This document shows positions 1 through 11,625 of a stretch of DNA of 64,000 nucleotides, piece by piece; positions within the stretch are counted from its first letter, which is position 1; each line of letters opens with the position of its first letter. The notes under the pieces are model-generated. The model had not been told where the DNA came from and did no database searches. It saw nothing but the letters and a program-made list of their open reading frames with translations. Position numbers and translations under genes: made by a program. Origin of the DNA: Simmondsia chinensis (Eukaryota; Streptophyta; Magnoliopsida; Caryophyllales; Simmondsiaceae); assembly GCA_018398585.1 (NCBI GenBank), contig JAGTTD010000011.1, forward strand, positions 35,026,164 through 35,090,163, read 5' to 3'.

Positions 1-341
1 TATACTTTCACCCTTCAAACCACACTTTAGCAAAAATTCTTGAGACATTAGATATGTTGTTGTTGTTCTTCTTCCCTTTTTTCACTCATTTATCATTTTT
101 CCTTTTTATTAACCTCTTTTACGCTTTGGTAGTAAAATTTACATATAATACATATTTTAGATATATATTTAGTCGGTCTCGTTTTAAAAGTGTGTTTAAT
201 ACCATTGCTAACAACAATAACAACAACATAATGCTTTAGAGAGGTTTCGGCTAAGGCAGTACGCAACATCATCTCTACGGGGTGCTACTTTATGGAGAGA
301 CTATCCCAAACTCTTGTGTGACGCACTGCATCCTCGAAAAA

Positions 342-638
342 AGAGGTGCATTTGGATTTGTTGCCCGAGGGCCACTTTGGTGATTGTTGGATCTAATTGG
401 GTTGGAGAAGTAAGTGATGCGATTGAAGACACCTCACGTGTGAAAGGCAGTGTGTTAAGAATTGTACATGTGAGTCTAATTGAATTCCATATTAAAGTTG
501 TAAGAGATAATAGACCAATATATAAACCCAGTGGATTATTTAACTTAATGCCAATTGGTTTTATGATGGAATATTATTTGATCTTATATATGGATCTCAT
601 ATATATCAACTCCGTGCCCCGGTAAAATTTTACTTAAT
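342..638 (+). mobile_element. TRIM retrotransposon fragment (internal part plus LTR)
   Basis: Positions 342-452 match the internal part of the complete TRIM at 9476-10049 (shared blocks such as gaggtgcattt, gttggatcta and a purine run before the LTR). From 453 a TGTTAAGA start and the following 180 bases match its LTR. No intact 5' LTR is seen upstream. The LTR is followed by a decayed tggta..gcc primer-site-like stretch near 639, which hints at a once tandem arrangement. Confidence 0.6.
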
Positions 639-639
639 A

Positions 640-1068
640 TGGTACAAGGCCATGTCCAATTCATTGGCACCAATTTTTTTACCAATTTTTTTGGACAATT
701 AACATCAATTACTGTTACAAACAATATTAATGGAACAATCGACACACTCCCGTAAAATTACTGTAAAAATAGGCAGCAGAATATCTAAAGACAGTACTCA
801 ACATAATACCGAAACTGGAAGAGGCTAGAATATCGACGAGCAATTAGAGCATTCAACGAAGGAGAGAGTAATTGGAAAGATCTTACAAAAAATGATGATA
901 TCGCGCCGTGGTAAAGGCCACTGTCCTAAAAGACGATTTCGCCGCTGCTTCGGTGCAGACAGTATAACTGGCGGCCGTCCTCCAGGATTAACGCGATCCG
1001 ACTCTTAACGTGCACTCCTTAATTGACGGTAGGAGAACCTTGAACTTTGCCCAAATTTTATGAGAGAA

Positions 1069-1105
<37 letters not shown>

Positions 1106-1182
1106 ATATGTCTGGTTGTTATTACTAATGGCATATATATATATAACGTACACAATAATAACAAGTATTAAACAAAAACGGG
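640..1182. other. Gene-free stretch with a GC-rich island and a (GA)n tract
   Basis: No convincing coding exon. Positions 900-1015 are clearly more GC-rich than their surroundings and look like a fragment of a former gene or retroelement that I do not recognise. A (GA)n microsatellite runs from about 1073 to 1102 and a short (TA)n follows at 1132-1144. Confidence 0.4.
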
Positions 1183-1362
1183 TGCAATGAATTCCAACGG
1201 CTATAAACGGTAACAAGCATTAAGTCATCGGCTGTAATGAATTCCAACTGCTATAAACAGTAACAAGCATTAAGTCATCGACTGTAATGAATTCTAACGG
1301 CTATAAATAGTAACAAGCATTAAGTCATCGACTGTAATGAATTCCAACAGCTATAAACGGAC
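1183..1362. repeat. 50-bp tandem repeat, about 3.6 copies
   Basis: The unit starts with tgtaatgaattccaacggct and ends with aagtcatcgac. Copies begin at 1183, 1233, 1283 and 1333, exactly 50 bp apart, with only a few substitutions between them. The last copy is cut off after about 30 bp. Downstream (1363-1470) there are looser echoes of the ctataaacgg part. Confidence 0.9.
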
Positions 1363-1699
1363 GTAATAATTTCAACGGCTATATTGTCATTTAATTTCCA
1401 ACGATCACAATTTTAATGACCCTAAACGACTAATAACGATAAACGGTCGGTAAATAGGCACGGTTATAATATTTTTCCATTATGCTTAAATTTAACTTGT
1501 ATAATTTTTTCAACAATTACAGTTATGTAGACATCGATTAAACTATATGGTATAACACTAGGTATGATTGTGGTGTGTAAGACAAACATGGATAAGGTTC
1601 ATGTGCGTTGGAAAGAGTTGATATTGCCCTTAAAAAAAGACAACAGTAAACGTACTAAGAGAAGTTGAATAGGTCACAACTCATAAGAGAAGTAGTGGG

Positions 1700-1853
1700 C
1701 TATTCCTTCCCCTCCTAGATCCTCACCTTCAGGTTAGAGTTACTGATAAACAGTCTCATTTTAGGTTAATATTTTGAAAGAAAAAGGCTGCGTATATCCG
1801 CCCCCCCAAACTTTGCGTATGCGGGAGCCGTTAAGACAATGGGTATATTCCTT
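1700..1853 (+). mobile_element. Diverged SINE of the shared-body family
   Basis: The body motifs ggctgcgtatatccgcccccc, gcgggagcc and a gggtatattcc end match the better-preserved copies (for example 42825-43057). The head carries only a decayed end of the 5S-like part before the caggtt motif. The end type places it in the 5S-headed subfamily. Confidence 0.65.
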
Positions 1854-2214
1854 TATTCACATGGAAAAAGAGGGGCAAGGGGAGAGAGAAAGAGGGAAAT
1901 TTAAGGGAAATTACCTTTCTCATTAGTCTAAGACAATAATATAAATGTGAAACAGCAGAGCTTGAATTCAACTCACCTTTTCAATATGAATTTTTTTCGA
2001 TTAGTTGATTAATGAAGTCAGTGATTGAACTCCAATTCATATTATAGGTGACGTAACCGACATTGCTTACTTTCTTTTACAATAGTAAAAAGATGCAACA
2101 GTACCCTTAATTAGGCCACTTGGGAAGGGAATGAGTTTTAAATCAAAAACCTTATATTTCATAATCAAGACGTAAATAACATAACAAAGTCAGACATAAC
2201 ATTAGGTGACTGTT

Positions 2215-2376
2215 TGAGACCCCTAAATTTTTAGGACCCCCAATTTTTAAATGATATAATTTTTAAAGCAGTAATGTTAATATCAATAAATATAAAATAA
2301 TTAATATTAACAATGGGACCTATTTAAAAATTTTATTTGAAACCCGAAAATTTCAAAATCGACCCTAACCACTCTG
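2215..2376. repeat. Dispersed AT-rich repeat, possibly hAT-derived
   Basis: A stretch starting near acccctaaatttttaggaccc and ending near atcgaccctaac. Related copies lie at 7548-7705 and 52150-52378; the last ends in agggccgaccctga. The GGCCGRCCCTG-type end resembles hAT terminal repeats. No clean target-site duplication was found. Confidence 0.4.
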
Positions 2377-2539
2377 CCGTGTCCGACAACTAATCCCAAC
2401 CCTAATTACATAGGTCGAAAGAGACGGAGGCAAACCGGCTACCGGAGCTACAGGTTACCTGCTTCGTACGGCGCGTATGGTCCATGAGATTCTGAGCAGT
2501 GTAGTGCTTTGTCTTCTACTTCTAGATTTTTTTTCACTG

Positions 2540-2720
2540 TGAGAACACGCCGCTGCCTATATATAAAAGGAACCCCAATGAGCCCATGCGCGTCCTTCGA
2601 AGCGAAGCTCTACGGCTAGCTGTGGGCCTGCTGCCTCAGCATTTAGCCGCCAAATATCACCGGAGCTTCATCGGTGACGAGAAATATTGCCGGCAGCTTG
2701 TGGAAGTTGAAGCACTCACC
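2540..2720 (+). other. TATA box and short open frame ending at a splice-donor-like site; orphan
   Basis: A strong TATA motif (tatatataaaagg, about 2558-2570) is followed within 20 bp by two ATGs. The second opens a frame (MRVLRSEALRLAV...) that meets a donor-like site, caccg|gtaaga, at about 2721. The region is locally GC-rich. I do not recognise the peptide, and the ATGs are too near the TATA box for a normal leader. It may be the remaining first exon of a lost gene, or chance. Confidence 0.2.
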
Positions 2721-3171
2721 GGTAAGATACTCGCAATTCGAATTTCTTTAAGAAGTTATATTTTACGAAAATTCGATTGATATATTAATTTTTTAAAAAG
2801 CAGTTATAAAATATTTAATTATTGAAATAAAAATAAATTTTTTTAAAAGTAATAGATAAAAATATAGAAATTAGAACTAATATGTTAGAAAAGTTACCTT
2901 TTACATTTTAAAAATTTACAAATCAATAATGAATTTTCACTTTTTAGTTATAAAATGTACGCTTTGAATTGGAATCCTAAGTTTACTTTTTGTTAGCAAA
3001 GCAAAGATTTAGATTCATAGAAAAAGGAAACCGCCATTTTCATCGGATGTGTGCCGATTGCTTTGGTATGAGCGTTGTTTTCGAACTGTGCATATCGATC
3101 CGTAATTTCTGGTAAAGGTGGAAAGTAATGATGCTAGTGAGTGAACGACGCATATTCACACGCTAAAATCT

Positions 3172-3518
3172 TCTCTCTCTCTCTCTGCCTCACACGCACT
3201 CGCATCACATACTTTCTGTTCTTCATCTCTCCTGAAATTCATCGCTAGATTCGAAGATTTTTAGTCGTTCTGTTCACATTGTGATTGTTTCATGTGTCAG
3301 AATTGATTTGATCTCTGTTTAATTGCTTTTTCCAGGTTCGATTTGGAAGCTGGAAAGGCGAGCGCTGAAAGTTGATACGCTTTCTTATTTTGACCTAATA
3401 GAATCAAAATCTTCATCTCAATCGAAGCTTTTCATCAAATCTAATACTTTTTTTGTTAGTAATTCAACTTGAATTTCAAGTTTTGGTGAAAATCTTTCTT
3501 GTGAGGGAGAAGAAAGAG
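3172..3518 (+). promoter_or_regulatory. Probable 5'UTR of the TPR-like gene
   Basis: A CT-rich tract (tctctctctctctc, from about 3172) and a further 330 bp without a long frame lead to the ATG at 3519. Pyrimidine-rich leaders of this kind are common in plant genes. The transcription start is not resolved. The upstream interval 2781-3171 is AT-rich and holds nothing I can assign. Confidence 0.4.
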
Positions 3519-6352
3519 ATGGCGGTTAAACCGGCGATGAATTGCTTGCAATGGTCGCAGACATCTGTATCTCACTCCCCCTCGTCTTCTCAAACCCTAG
3601 CCTCTGCAATCTCCTCGCCGTCCTCAAAACGGAGCCGAAACGACGGCGTTTTCATTTGCCGGTTCGTTCGCGGAATTGATCGATCGGCAGCGTTTGTAAC
3701 CGCCGCGTCAAAGCTCTACCGGACTCGCGCCGGTGATCATCCACGGCGGAGAGCTCAGTGCATCAGACGAGCGTGCAGCGCAAGCTTAGACGCCTTCTCA
3801 GACAAGGAATTCTCCAAGAAAATTCACGAATTGGCTCTCAGGTTCCAAAATTCCGACGACGATGCGCAATTGGAGACGTTAGTCGAGTCAGATGAAATCG
3901 ACGATGAGAAATCTGTGGAAATCGGAACCGTTCGGTTGCCTGAGATTCAACAGGAACCGTCAGATACTCTAGAATATAGTCTAATATCAGATTGGCCAGG
4001 GAGAGAGGAGATCATGATGACAAGTATTGAGAGGAAAGCAAACAGTGTAGATCTGCCATTGTCGCTACGAATAATCAAGAGGAAGAAGCAATGGCAGCAG
4101 GGATTCATGGAGGCCGGTGAATCTGCGTATTGTTCGGTCAAGAAAGCGTTCTCTTCCATGGTGTTCATCATCAGAGAGCTCCATAGCTACACTCTGCAAA
4201 TGAGAGAGCTCCTTTTCTATGAAGATCTGCAGGGGATTCTCGTCAGAGTGCAGAAAGAAATGCACGCTTCGTTTGTTTGGTTGTTCCAGCAAGTCTTCTC
4301 TCATACACCTACTCTCATGGTGTACGTCATGATATTGCTTGCTAACTTCACTGTACATTCCATGTCAACCACCGCCATCGCTGCCGTGACTCCGCCGGAA
4401 CACCAAGTCGTCGCCACGGAATCTGTTTCCGCCGTCGATGATTACTCTGAGAAGGTGGGATACGTTGGAATATCTGTAGATCGTTTTGTTAGATTGTAGA
4501 ATCATTGATGGATCTTCACCCATTCATTTGGGAAAATAAGTTTCTTGAATTGGTATTAGAGCCTTATTGGTCAATAAGTTCTAGTTCGAATCCCAATAAT
4601 TTTTACTTTTAATATTAATATAATTTAAACATATGGGTATAAGGTGAACTTGTGCAATATACATATATTAAGTTTAATAGACATTCGCGTGATGAAACAT
4701 ATTAAAGTATGAAAGAATTTTCATCCTTTACCCATCAGCTTTAGCTGTCAAGATGGTTGGTTCCTTTTGACACTTTTTGCAATTGTAAAGACCTCTAGGG
4801 TTCACCTACGGTAACACTGGTACCCTTGTATAATAACACTAGGGTCTTTTGTGTCTTTTGCTCCTCTAAGCTTGCCATATACTCTTCTCTACCAATCAAT
4901 TCATACTTTCTGTACTCTCTTATACCATCACAGGTGGCGAAATCCTTTCCATTGTCCTCCTCTGGCGGGAAAACCTCATCCATAGGCGGAAGCTACGGGG
5001 GAGGAGGGAATGTGAGGCCGGCCCCGAGTGGCACGGATGGCGGAGATGGGATGTTCCGCGGACTGGGGAATCACCACCGTTCGATCGTCCACGATGGCGT
5101 TTCTCATCAGGTCTCGACGTTTACGACAGGAAAGGAAGAGACGACGGCGGGGCAAGAGAGGAGGGGAGAGGATGAAGTGGGCTTTTGGAATTCAATGGTA
5201 GAAGAAGCCTCTAGAATGGAGGGACAAAGGAGAGACGAAGCTCTTGACCATGACACGGTACAGAGGTTTGTGTCGCCGGTGACGGCGAGGGTTGAGGCCG
5301 ATGAATATGCCGATTATGTGAAGACGGAGCTACTGTACCAGACGGGCCTTGTCCAGGAGCCCAACAACGGTCTCCTTTTGGCGAACTATGCTCAGTTTCT
5401 CTACCTTGTGGCCCATGACTATGACAGGTAATATTTTCCCCTTTTACCGTGATTTTGTGTTGATAGTTACCTCTTCTTGTAATAATTTATTTCATTGGTA
5501 ATAATATATTTATTGTCAAAAATATCTGAATTGGTAAGGGGAACACATTCTAACGCGGCAAAAAAACAAAATGAAAAATCAAAGCATGAGGTCGACTTCC
5601 CATACCAAAGCGTCATACGAAAACAATACTAATAAAAAGTTAAAATCCTAGAATGAGAGGTCCCAAATAGAATAAACAATGTTGAGTTAGGTTAAACATT
5701 GATTCAGGACGGGACTAATATGAGTAAAGACGATATGCATTCATTATATATATACATATGGTTGAAGATATACTTAATATGATAAATAAATACACCTGAT
5801 CCTTGTCTATGTCCGAGTCTCAAGTCACCTCTGGTCACCTGCAGTTTTGAAAATATACGAATCGGACCCCACTTTTCCTACTCAGAGAGGTGAGGCTTGG
5901 ACTGGTTGGGTCCCCAGCCCAACGAGCAAGTCCAATGATGGATTTTTTGTGGTCTCACTTCAAGTGCTAGTAACAGTCTGAAAAATCTCTCTTAGTAAAA
6001 GATGCCCATAATATGAATATTGGACAGTTCATATTTCTCGGTTTAAAAAAGATGTTTATGTATAAATGTCGATAATGCAGTACAATACACGTTTTTAACG
6101 TTATCCATATAATACAGAGCGGAGGAGTACTTCAAGAAAGCAACAGGGGTGGAGCCAAAAGACGCAGAGGCATACAACAAATATGCAAACTTCTTGTGGC
6201 AAGCAAGGAATGACTTGTGGGCTGCTGAGGAGACCTTCTTGGAAGCCATTTCTGCAGATCCTACTAACTCTTTCTACGCAGCTAACTACGCTCATTTTCT
6301 ATGGAACACTGGTGGTGAGGACACCTGTTTCCCTCTTAGTCCCCCCGAGTAA
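3519..6352 (+). CDS. TPR-like superfamily protein (three exons)
   Basis: Exons 3519-4454, 4934-5427 and 6118-6352 join in frame through GT-AG introns to give 554 residues. The first ATG of the longer open frame (no in-frame stop before 3453) was not used; MAVKPAMNC at 3519 fits the usual start of this plant family. The N-terminal half is Ser-rich at the front and holds a conserved block (MRELLFYEDLQGILVRVQKE) followed by a hydrophobic stretch at about residues 265-283 that may be a membrane segment. The C-terminus (from about residue 440) carries three TPR-like helical pairs with NYAQFLY, NKYANFLW and NYAHFLW signatures, ending in GGEDTCFPL. The closest match from memory is Arabidopsis At2g29670 / At1g07280. 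Its biochemical role is not known to me. Intron 1 contains a TRIM element. Confidence 0.92.
4500..4772 (+). mobile_element. TRIM element (small family B) inside TPR intron 1
   Basis: A decayed 5' LTR (about 4500-4544) is followed by the primer site tggtattagagcc, complementary to initiator tRNA-Met. A non-coding internal part of about 150 bp and a 73-bp 3' LTR (about 4700-4772, ending ccttttgaca) follow. The structure and sequence match 33895-34175. It lies within the spliced-out intron. Confidence 0.7.
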
Positions 6353-6805
6353 CTTCACTCCCTCCTAAATTAATTAATTAAAAATAATAATTAATTCAAA
6401 GTAAGAAAATGTCATTTGAAAAAGAACTTATTGTTAAAATAAAAATTGTTATTGTCATAGTAATGATATAATTTACGGACAATGACAGCTACGAAATTGC
6501 CTTGAAAAATTCTGTCTTGTTATGACAATAACAATTTTGCTTTGATAATTATATTAGAAATGAATATGGATAGATTAATTAGCATAATAAAAGGGCGCTG
6601 GGGGGGAGAAGAGAATGGGATATATTTGATTATATGCTTGTTGAGGTTCTCTTGAGAATTCCTATTTTTCACATATTTTTTGGGAGTTTTATTTACGTCC
6701 CATTTGTGGGCGCCCTTTTGCCATTCGTTTGCCAATTGTAATTACATTTTTGCCCCTTTTCATATGTAGTATCATGCTAGAACTTGAGCAAGATTGGTTA
6801 TTGTA
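6353..6805. other. Gene-free, AT-rich; contains an inverted repeat
   Basis: The arms aaattgttattgtcat (about 6443-6458) and atgacaataacaattt (about 6521-6537) are inverted copies around a 60-bp loop, as in a small hairpin MITE. No coding signal. A poly-G run (gggggg) lies near 6601. Confidence 0.4.
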
Positions 6806-7372
6806 TATGGATGGAAACGAACTGATTGTTCAATGAACTGCTCGTGTATGAAGTCGATTATGGCTCGTTCATGTACGCTATTGGGGTTGATAGATTATGG
6901 ATGCGAGCTCAAGAAGGCTAGATAAGCTTAACGAGTTGAATCGAACACTGGATACCCGATTCATTAACCTTCACGAGCAATTTGACGAGGGCTTGATGGA
7001 GGCTTTGTCAAAAACTTGTTAAGGACTCGTTAACTAAGTATTAGCTCGAAAAATTGTGTGATAATGGCTTAACAGTAATTCGAATAGCACTATTGGATAC
7101 CAAGCTCTACTCAATAACATGTTTAGGTTAATTATAAGCTGGAATTGGCTTCATAACAAGCTCAGTTAGACTTCAAAATGAGCTTGAATTGGCTCGAATA
7201 AGCTAGCGATCCAAGAGGAGCTAAATGTCAAATGCACTAAGGTCTTATCTAAGTTCGAATAAAGGTTCAAAAGCTCAATAAGACCTTGGCTCAAGCTCGA
7301 GCGTAGTAAAGCCCAATAAGCTCGAGCTCAAACAAAGCGGTGTTCGGCTCAACTTGTCTTGTTTACACTTTA
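6806..7372. mobile_element. hAT-like non-autonomous element with low-complexity interior
   Basis: The interior is a monotonous mix of gctcg/cgagc words. The ends (tatggatggaaacgaac and the complement of cttgtttacacttta) are loosely inverted. The flanks ttattgta (6798-6805) and ttattaaa (7373-7380) agree at 6 of 8 bases, consistent with an old 8-bp duplication. It is the least certain member of the family listed under 23000-23596. Confidence 0.45.
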
Positions 7373-7547
7373 TTATTAAAGCAACTAAGGCCTCCCCTCT
7401 CGAATGTGTAAATTTTCTAGTTCAAGTTCACCTTTTGAATTTTCATGTTGGTTATTTTGCCAAGTTTAAATATTATACTTCTTATCGGTAATAAAAGGAA
7501 TGAAACCCAAAATCTGATATGGAATGTGTGATAACAATCGTTAGGAT

Positions 7548-7705
7548 CCATAAATTTTAAGGGCCTCCAAATTTTAGAAGTTCTGATTTTTAAAGTAATA
7601 ATTAGTAATATTAATAAATTTTAAAATAAGTATTATTATATATAAAAGATTCTATTTCAAAATTTTTCTTGGGACCTCAAAAATATTTGGATCGGCTCGG
7701 TTCTG
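7548..7705. repeat. Second copy of the dispersed AT-rich repeat
   Basis: Shares the aaattttaagggcctcc start, the tttttaaagtaataat middle and a tcggctcggttctg end with 2215-2376 and 52150-52378. No coding content. Confidence 0.4.
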
Positions 7706-7821
7706 ATGCAAATAATGATAAATATGCCCCCTGTGCCACAGTGTGATATTAGAAATTTAGAACAATAAGCACGTTTTAATTTGATAGGCTCGCAAGCATA
7801 ACGATTACAAAATAGAAAAGG

Positions 7822-7826
<5 letters not shown>

Positions 7827-7863
<37 letters not shown>

Positions 7864-7990
7864 AACAATAACAGATTCAGTGCCTCAAGGGCTCTTGTAG
7901 AAGCGGGGTCTGGAAGGGTTGATGTACGCAGCCTTCCCCCTTCAAGGTATTAAACTTAAAGATAGGCTATTTTTGAGGATCTTTAACCTA
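7827..7990 (-). mobile_element. Shared-body SINE copy with (AAT)n expansion at its tail side
   Basis: On the minus strand the body reads through the usual ggctgcgtacatc and gggagcc region and ends in a tail of simple repeats. The tail is continuous with a (AAT)n microsatellite (7827-7862). The body is complete to about 7990 but diverged. No 5S-like head is seen. Confidence 0.7.
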
Positions 7991-8069
7991 AAATTTATGT
8001 CATTATCATATCATAATAATCTGCGAACAAAAGAGGATAATAATAATAATAATAATAAAAATGATTTTT

Positions 8070-8720
8070 TCAGAATGCTTTAATTGATAAGACTAGGTTG
8101 TCAATTATGCAATGTGTCTCACATTTTGCATTTGTTAAATGTGTTAAAGCAACGCGCAATAATTGGCCCACCCGACCAAGGGTTTCATCCATCCATTTTT
8201 TTTTCTTTTTTAATAATTGAGATTTTATTCGGTGCATGTCATCCAGCACTGAGGAAAATCCAACCAAGACATACCACCGTATAAGTACCTACAAACCTCC
8301 AAAAGACAAAATAACTCAAAAAGTACTGTAAGCAAAACTTCGGACTGAGGAGCCACACGAACACCAACCCACTAAAAAACTCCAAATTTTTACAAACAAT
8401 CCATCATCGAAACACCAAATTTCACAACGGATAGAACAGTTTCAACCCCTGCCAAGATCAAGAATCACTAGACAAGCTCCCACGGGAACCGAAAACACAA
8501 CAAAACTACCAAAACACAAAAATGGATCATACCAAGTTAGAAACAGCAACCACTACACCCCACCACCCACCATTGACATTCAATGACTCCGAGTACATTC
8601 ACCCGGAAGCAATTAATGGTTTAAAGATTCATTAATCTTCACACTTTAATACACACCCAGAACTCCACATGCAATCTACACAAGAAACCCCCGGAACACC
8701 TTGTACCTTGCTATTTCCTT
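8070..8720 (-). mobile_element. Possible LINE 3' end (minus strand)
   Basis: A T-rich run at 8195-8212 would be the poly(A) tail of a minus-strand element. The following 430 bp are C/A-rich on the plus strand and non-coding, as in a LINE 3' UTR. No target-site duplication or coding remnant was found, so this rests on composition only. Confidence 0.25.
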
Positions 8721-9475
8721 TATCTTTTACCTTCTTGTTCTTTAACGACCCTTTTGATTTCCTAAGCGTTTTTCAATAACTTTTTCACAATTGAGTTTTG
8801 CATGTCTTGTAATTTAATACCCACAACCTCTCCTATCTTACAAATCTTTACAGCCTCCCTTAATTATATTTTTAGTTAACTTATTAAATATTATTTTGTT
8901 AATTTAATAATTTTATTAATTAGATATCTAAATTTAATAATTAAACTCATTCCTTTTTATTAATTTCGCAAAAATTTATTTTTCCTAGGTTCAAGAATTT
9001 TAGGTCTGAAAAAATATTTATAAATATAAATAAAAGTAGAAAAATAGTAATTCCTTGAAACTGTAAACAAAAATACTCCCATCAGAAGGGCTTTATATAT
9101 ATATATATATATAGGGCTTTTTAAGAAACTTTTTCAATAAGAAAATAATTTTTTATATTGTTATTGCTATAGTAAATATTTACAATGTGGAGAAATAACG
9201 TGACTTATAATGAATAATAGCTATAAAATTTTATAAAGTTACTTTTATATTAATAATTTTGTGCTACTAATAACCTTATTTATTTTTCAATACTTTGACC
9301 AAATAAATTATATGATTTAAAATCAACGGGCAATCAAATTTGACTAATAGATATTGAAAAGATTCGCATCCAATTTTCCAGGAGAAGTGATAGAAATGTC
9401 ATAAATGTAGAAAATTGAGGTACTTGGTATATGTGGCTAGTGGTTGTGCTCCTTTGCTACATCAGTCATCAATTA

Positions 9476-10049
9476 TGCTATTCAGACTTCACATATAAAT
9501 TTAATAATTATAATTTTATATTAAAATTGTAAGAGAGAAGAGATCACCTTATAAATCTAGTAAATTATTTTATCTATTGTCAATTAATTTTAAAATAGAA
9601 TCTCACTTGTGCTTATACGTAGTTATCTTATGGTCCAACTCCATAGATTGGGCCTAAAAGACCCGGTAAAATTTAACATGGTATCAGAATGGGTTAATAA
9701 TCTCTATCTCTTGTTTGTCAAACCTTGTTCTTATATAGAGGGGTGCATTTGTATTTGTTGCACCGAGAGCCTTTCCAGTTAATGTTGGATCTAAGTGGAT
9801 CGGAGAAGGCGAGTGTTGCGCTTGTCGTAGATTTACATGTGAGGGAGAGTGTTGAGACTCTATATGTGAGCCTAGTAATTAGAATCTCACATTGAAGTTG
9901 TGAGAGAGAAGATATCACCTTATAAGTCTAGTGGATTATTTCATCTATTATTAATTAATTTTAGAATAAAATCCTACTTAAATTTATAGATAAATCTTTT
10001 ATATTTTAACTCTGTAAATCAGACCTAAAAAGCTCTATAAAATTTAACA
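9476..10049 (+). mobile_element. Complete TRIM retrotransposon (family A)
   Basis: Two LTR copies of about 200 bp (9476-9678 and 9850-10049, both ending ttaaca) flank a 171-bp internal part. The internal part begins with tggtatcagaa, the primer site complementary to initiator tRNA-Met, and ends with a purine tract (gagggagag). There is no coding capacity, as is usual for terminal-repeat retrotransposons in miniature. Flanking pentamers (aatta, tatgt) do not match, so the TSD is decayed or the ends are off by a few bases. Solo or partial LTRs of this family occur at 453, 12257, 35381, 51604 and 62957. Confidence 0.8.
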
Positions 10050-10218
10050 TATGTGGTAAAAAAAGTGCTCCTAATTATACGGCGTCACTTATTATGGTCA
10101 CTAACTTATGTCACATTTCACGGTGGAAAGGCTGTCAACAACTAGCTGGATCTACTTTTTGATCCAGTAAAAAAGGACAATAATTACAAGTAGAGAATAG
10201 TAAATATTCAAATAGAAG

Positions 10219-10457
10219 TTAAGGAATATACCCAATGTCTCAAGGGCTCCCGTCTATGTAGGATCTTGGGAGGCAGATATACTCAGCCTTCCCCTTTCAG
10301 GATGTTAACTTGAAGAGAGGCCGTTTCCCAATGCCCCCAACCTGAGGGTGAGGACTTCCCAGGAGGTCACCCATCCTTATACTACTCTCGTCCAAGCACG
10401 CTTAACTTCAGAGTTCTAATAGAATCCCGCGACGGCGTATTGTTGCACTCTTTGGTA
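10219..10457 (-). mobile_element. Full-length 5S-rRNA-headed SINE
   Basis: Read on the minus strand, a 5S rRNA-like head (aagttaag..cgtgcttggacgag.., gggtgacctcctgggaagtc) passes into the shared SINE body (ggttgggggcattggg, ctctcttcaa, agccttcc complement) and ends ..cattgggtatattcc. The element is bounded by a direct repeat of about 23 bp (10196-10218 and 10458-10480, one mismatch, containing taaatattcaaata). This shows that head and body moved as one retroposed unit. Confidence 0.93.
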
Positions 10458-10480
10458 ATAGTAAATATTCAAATAAAAGA

Positions 10481-10999
10481 CATAATTTAAAAATATTATT
10501 AGACGATTTTCTCTGTAAAATAATTCATGTTTCTTAGCTTATGTTTTAAGAGTTGGATCTCTGTAGTACATACAGGAACCATCTTGGCATGTACAACTCC
10601 TAAGGTCGCGCTATTTAGTCAATGTGTAAACATCTCCACATGAAATTGTTTATCGTTAGGAACAAAAGTCGTAATACAGAACAGGCAAGTCCATAAGAGT
10701 AAGGCCTAAGCTAACACAAATAAAAACATGTGTCAGAAAAGAGCAATAAAGAAACACTTCAACAAAAGCGCAAAGAGAAAACCAGAGATCAGAAAACACG
10801 AGAAAATAATCCGAGTCCTTGAATAGGTTCGGATAAATTTGTGAGAAGCAAAGCGAAACTCCAAACCCACTGAAGACAATCCACTACAGACAATGTATAT
10901 CAAGAGCGATCCTCGAAAATACTGATGAAGAATAGGCCACTGCCGACGAGGTTCATTACCCTAGCTTTACAATGGAATTGTAGAATTATTGATATTACA
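10481..10999. other. Gene-free stretch
   Basis: No coding exon. The composition (purine-rich on the plus strand at 10640-10960) resembles a retrotransposon LTR read backwards, but I found no terminal structure. Confidence 0.3.
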
Positions 11000-11167
11000 A
11001 CGTTGCAATATACCCAGTGCCTCAAGGGCATCTGCCTACGCAGGGTCTAGGGGGGTGGATGTACGCAGCCTTCCTCCTTCAGGGTATTAATCCAAAGAGA
11101 GACTGTTTTCCAGTGCCCCCAACCTGAGGGTGAGGACTTCCCAGGAGGTCACCCATCCTGGTACTAA
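11000..11167 (-). mobile_element. 5S-headed SINE, 5'-truncated inside the 5S part
   Basis: Same body and tATATTgc end as 10219-10457, but the 5S head stops at the ggtacta motif. A direct repeat tagaattattgatattac flanks it at 10981-10998 and 11168-11185. Truncation at the 5' end with an intact TSD is typical of LINE-driven retroposition. Confidence 0.9.
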
Positions 11168-11240
11168 TAGAATTATTGATATTACGACATCAATCTAAAT
11201 TATTCTCTTTTTTTTAAGGAGCCAAGCATCAATTTTTATT

Positions 11241-11400
11241 ACAACAACTTACCCCTTCAAGGTGTAACTTTGCCGATAGATTGTTTTCGAAGACCTCTAA
11301 ACTTACAGGGTTGGTAACACAAGTACTTTCTAGAAGGTCACCTATCCAGGTACTACTTTCGCCCAACCACGCTTAACTTCAGAGTTCTAATGGGATCCAT
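11241..11400 (-). mobile_element. Old, diverged 5S-headed SINE
   Basis: The 5S-like part is still clear (cttagaagg.. / ggatcccattagaactctg in complement, gcgtggttgggcga) and the body is heavily mutated (acctctaaacttacagggttgg). The target-site duplication was not identified. Confidence 0.7.
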
Positions 11401-11625
11401 TTCATTAGTTCCCAGTAAATAAACCCTAAGCAAGATTTTTTTACTGCTCAAACAAAATCACACAAATATACACAAAAGAAAACTCAAAATAAATCACCTA
11501 CGCTATTTCTTACAACAACTAGATTATTCTCCTTCAACTGTAATAAAATTAACAAAAACAAGGGGAAAGCAAGGAAAATATATATATAAAAAAAAAGACC
11601 ACCATGACACGAAAATGACATAACT

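Noticed and set aside
1073..1102. Regularly spaced repeats suggesting a CRISPR array (also 1183-1362)
   Set aside because: Simple (GA)n and a contiguous tandem repeat without spacers, in a plant nuclear genome.
4826..4933. Upstream start for the second TPR exon (frame open from 4826)
   Set aside because: The stretch before 4934 is the pyrimidine-rich end of an intron (ccatcacag), and joining at 4934 keeps the frame with exon 1.
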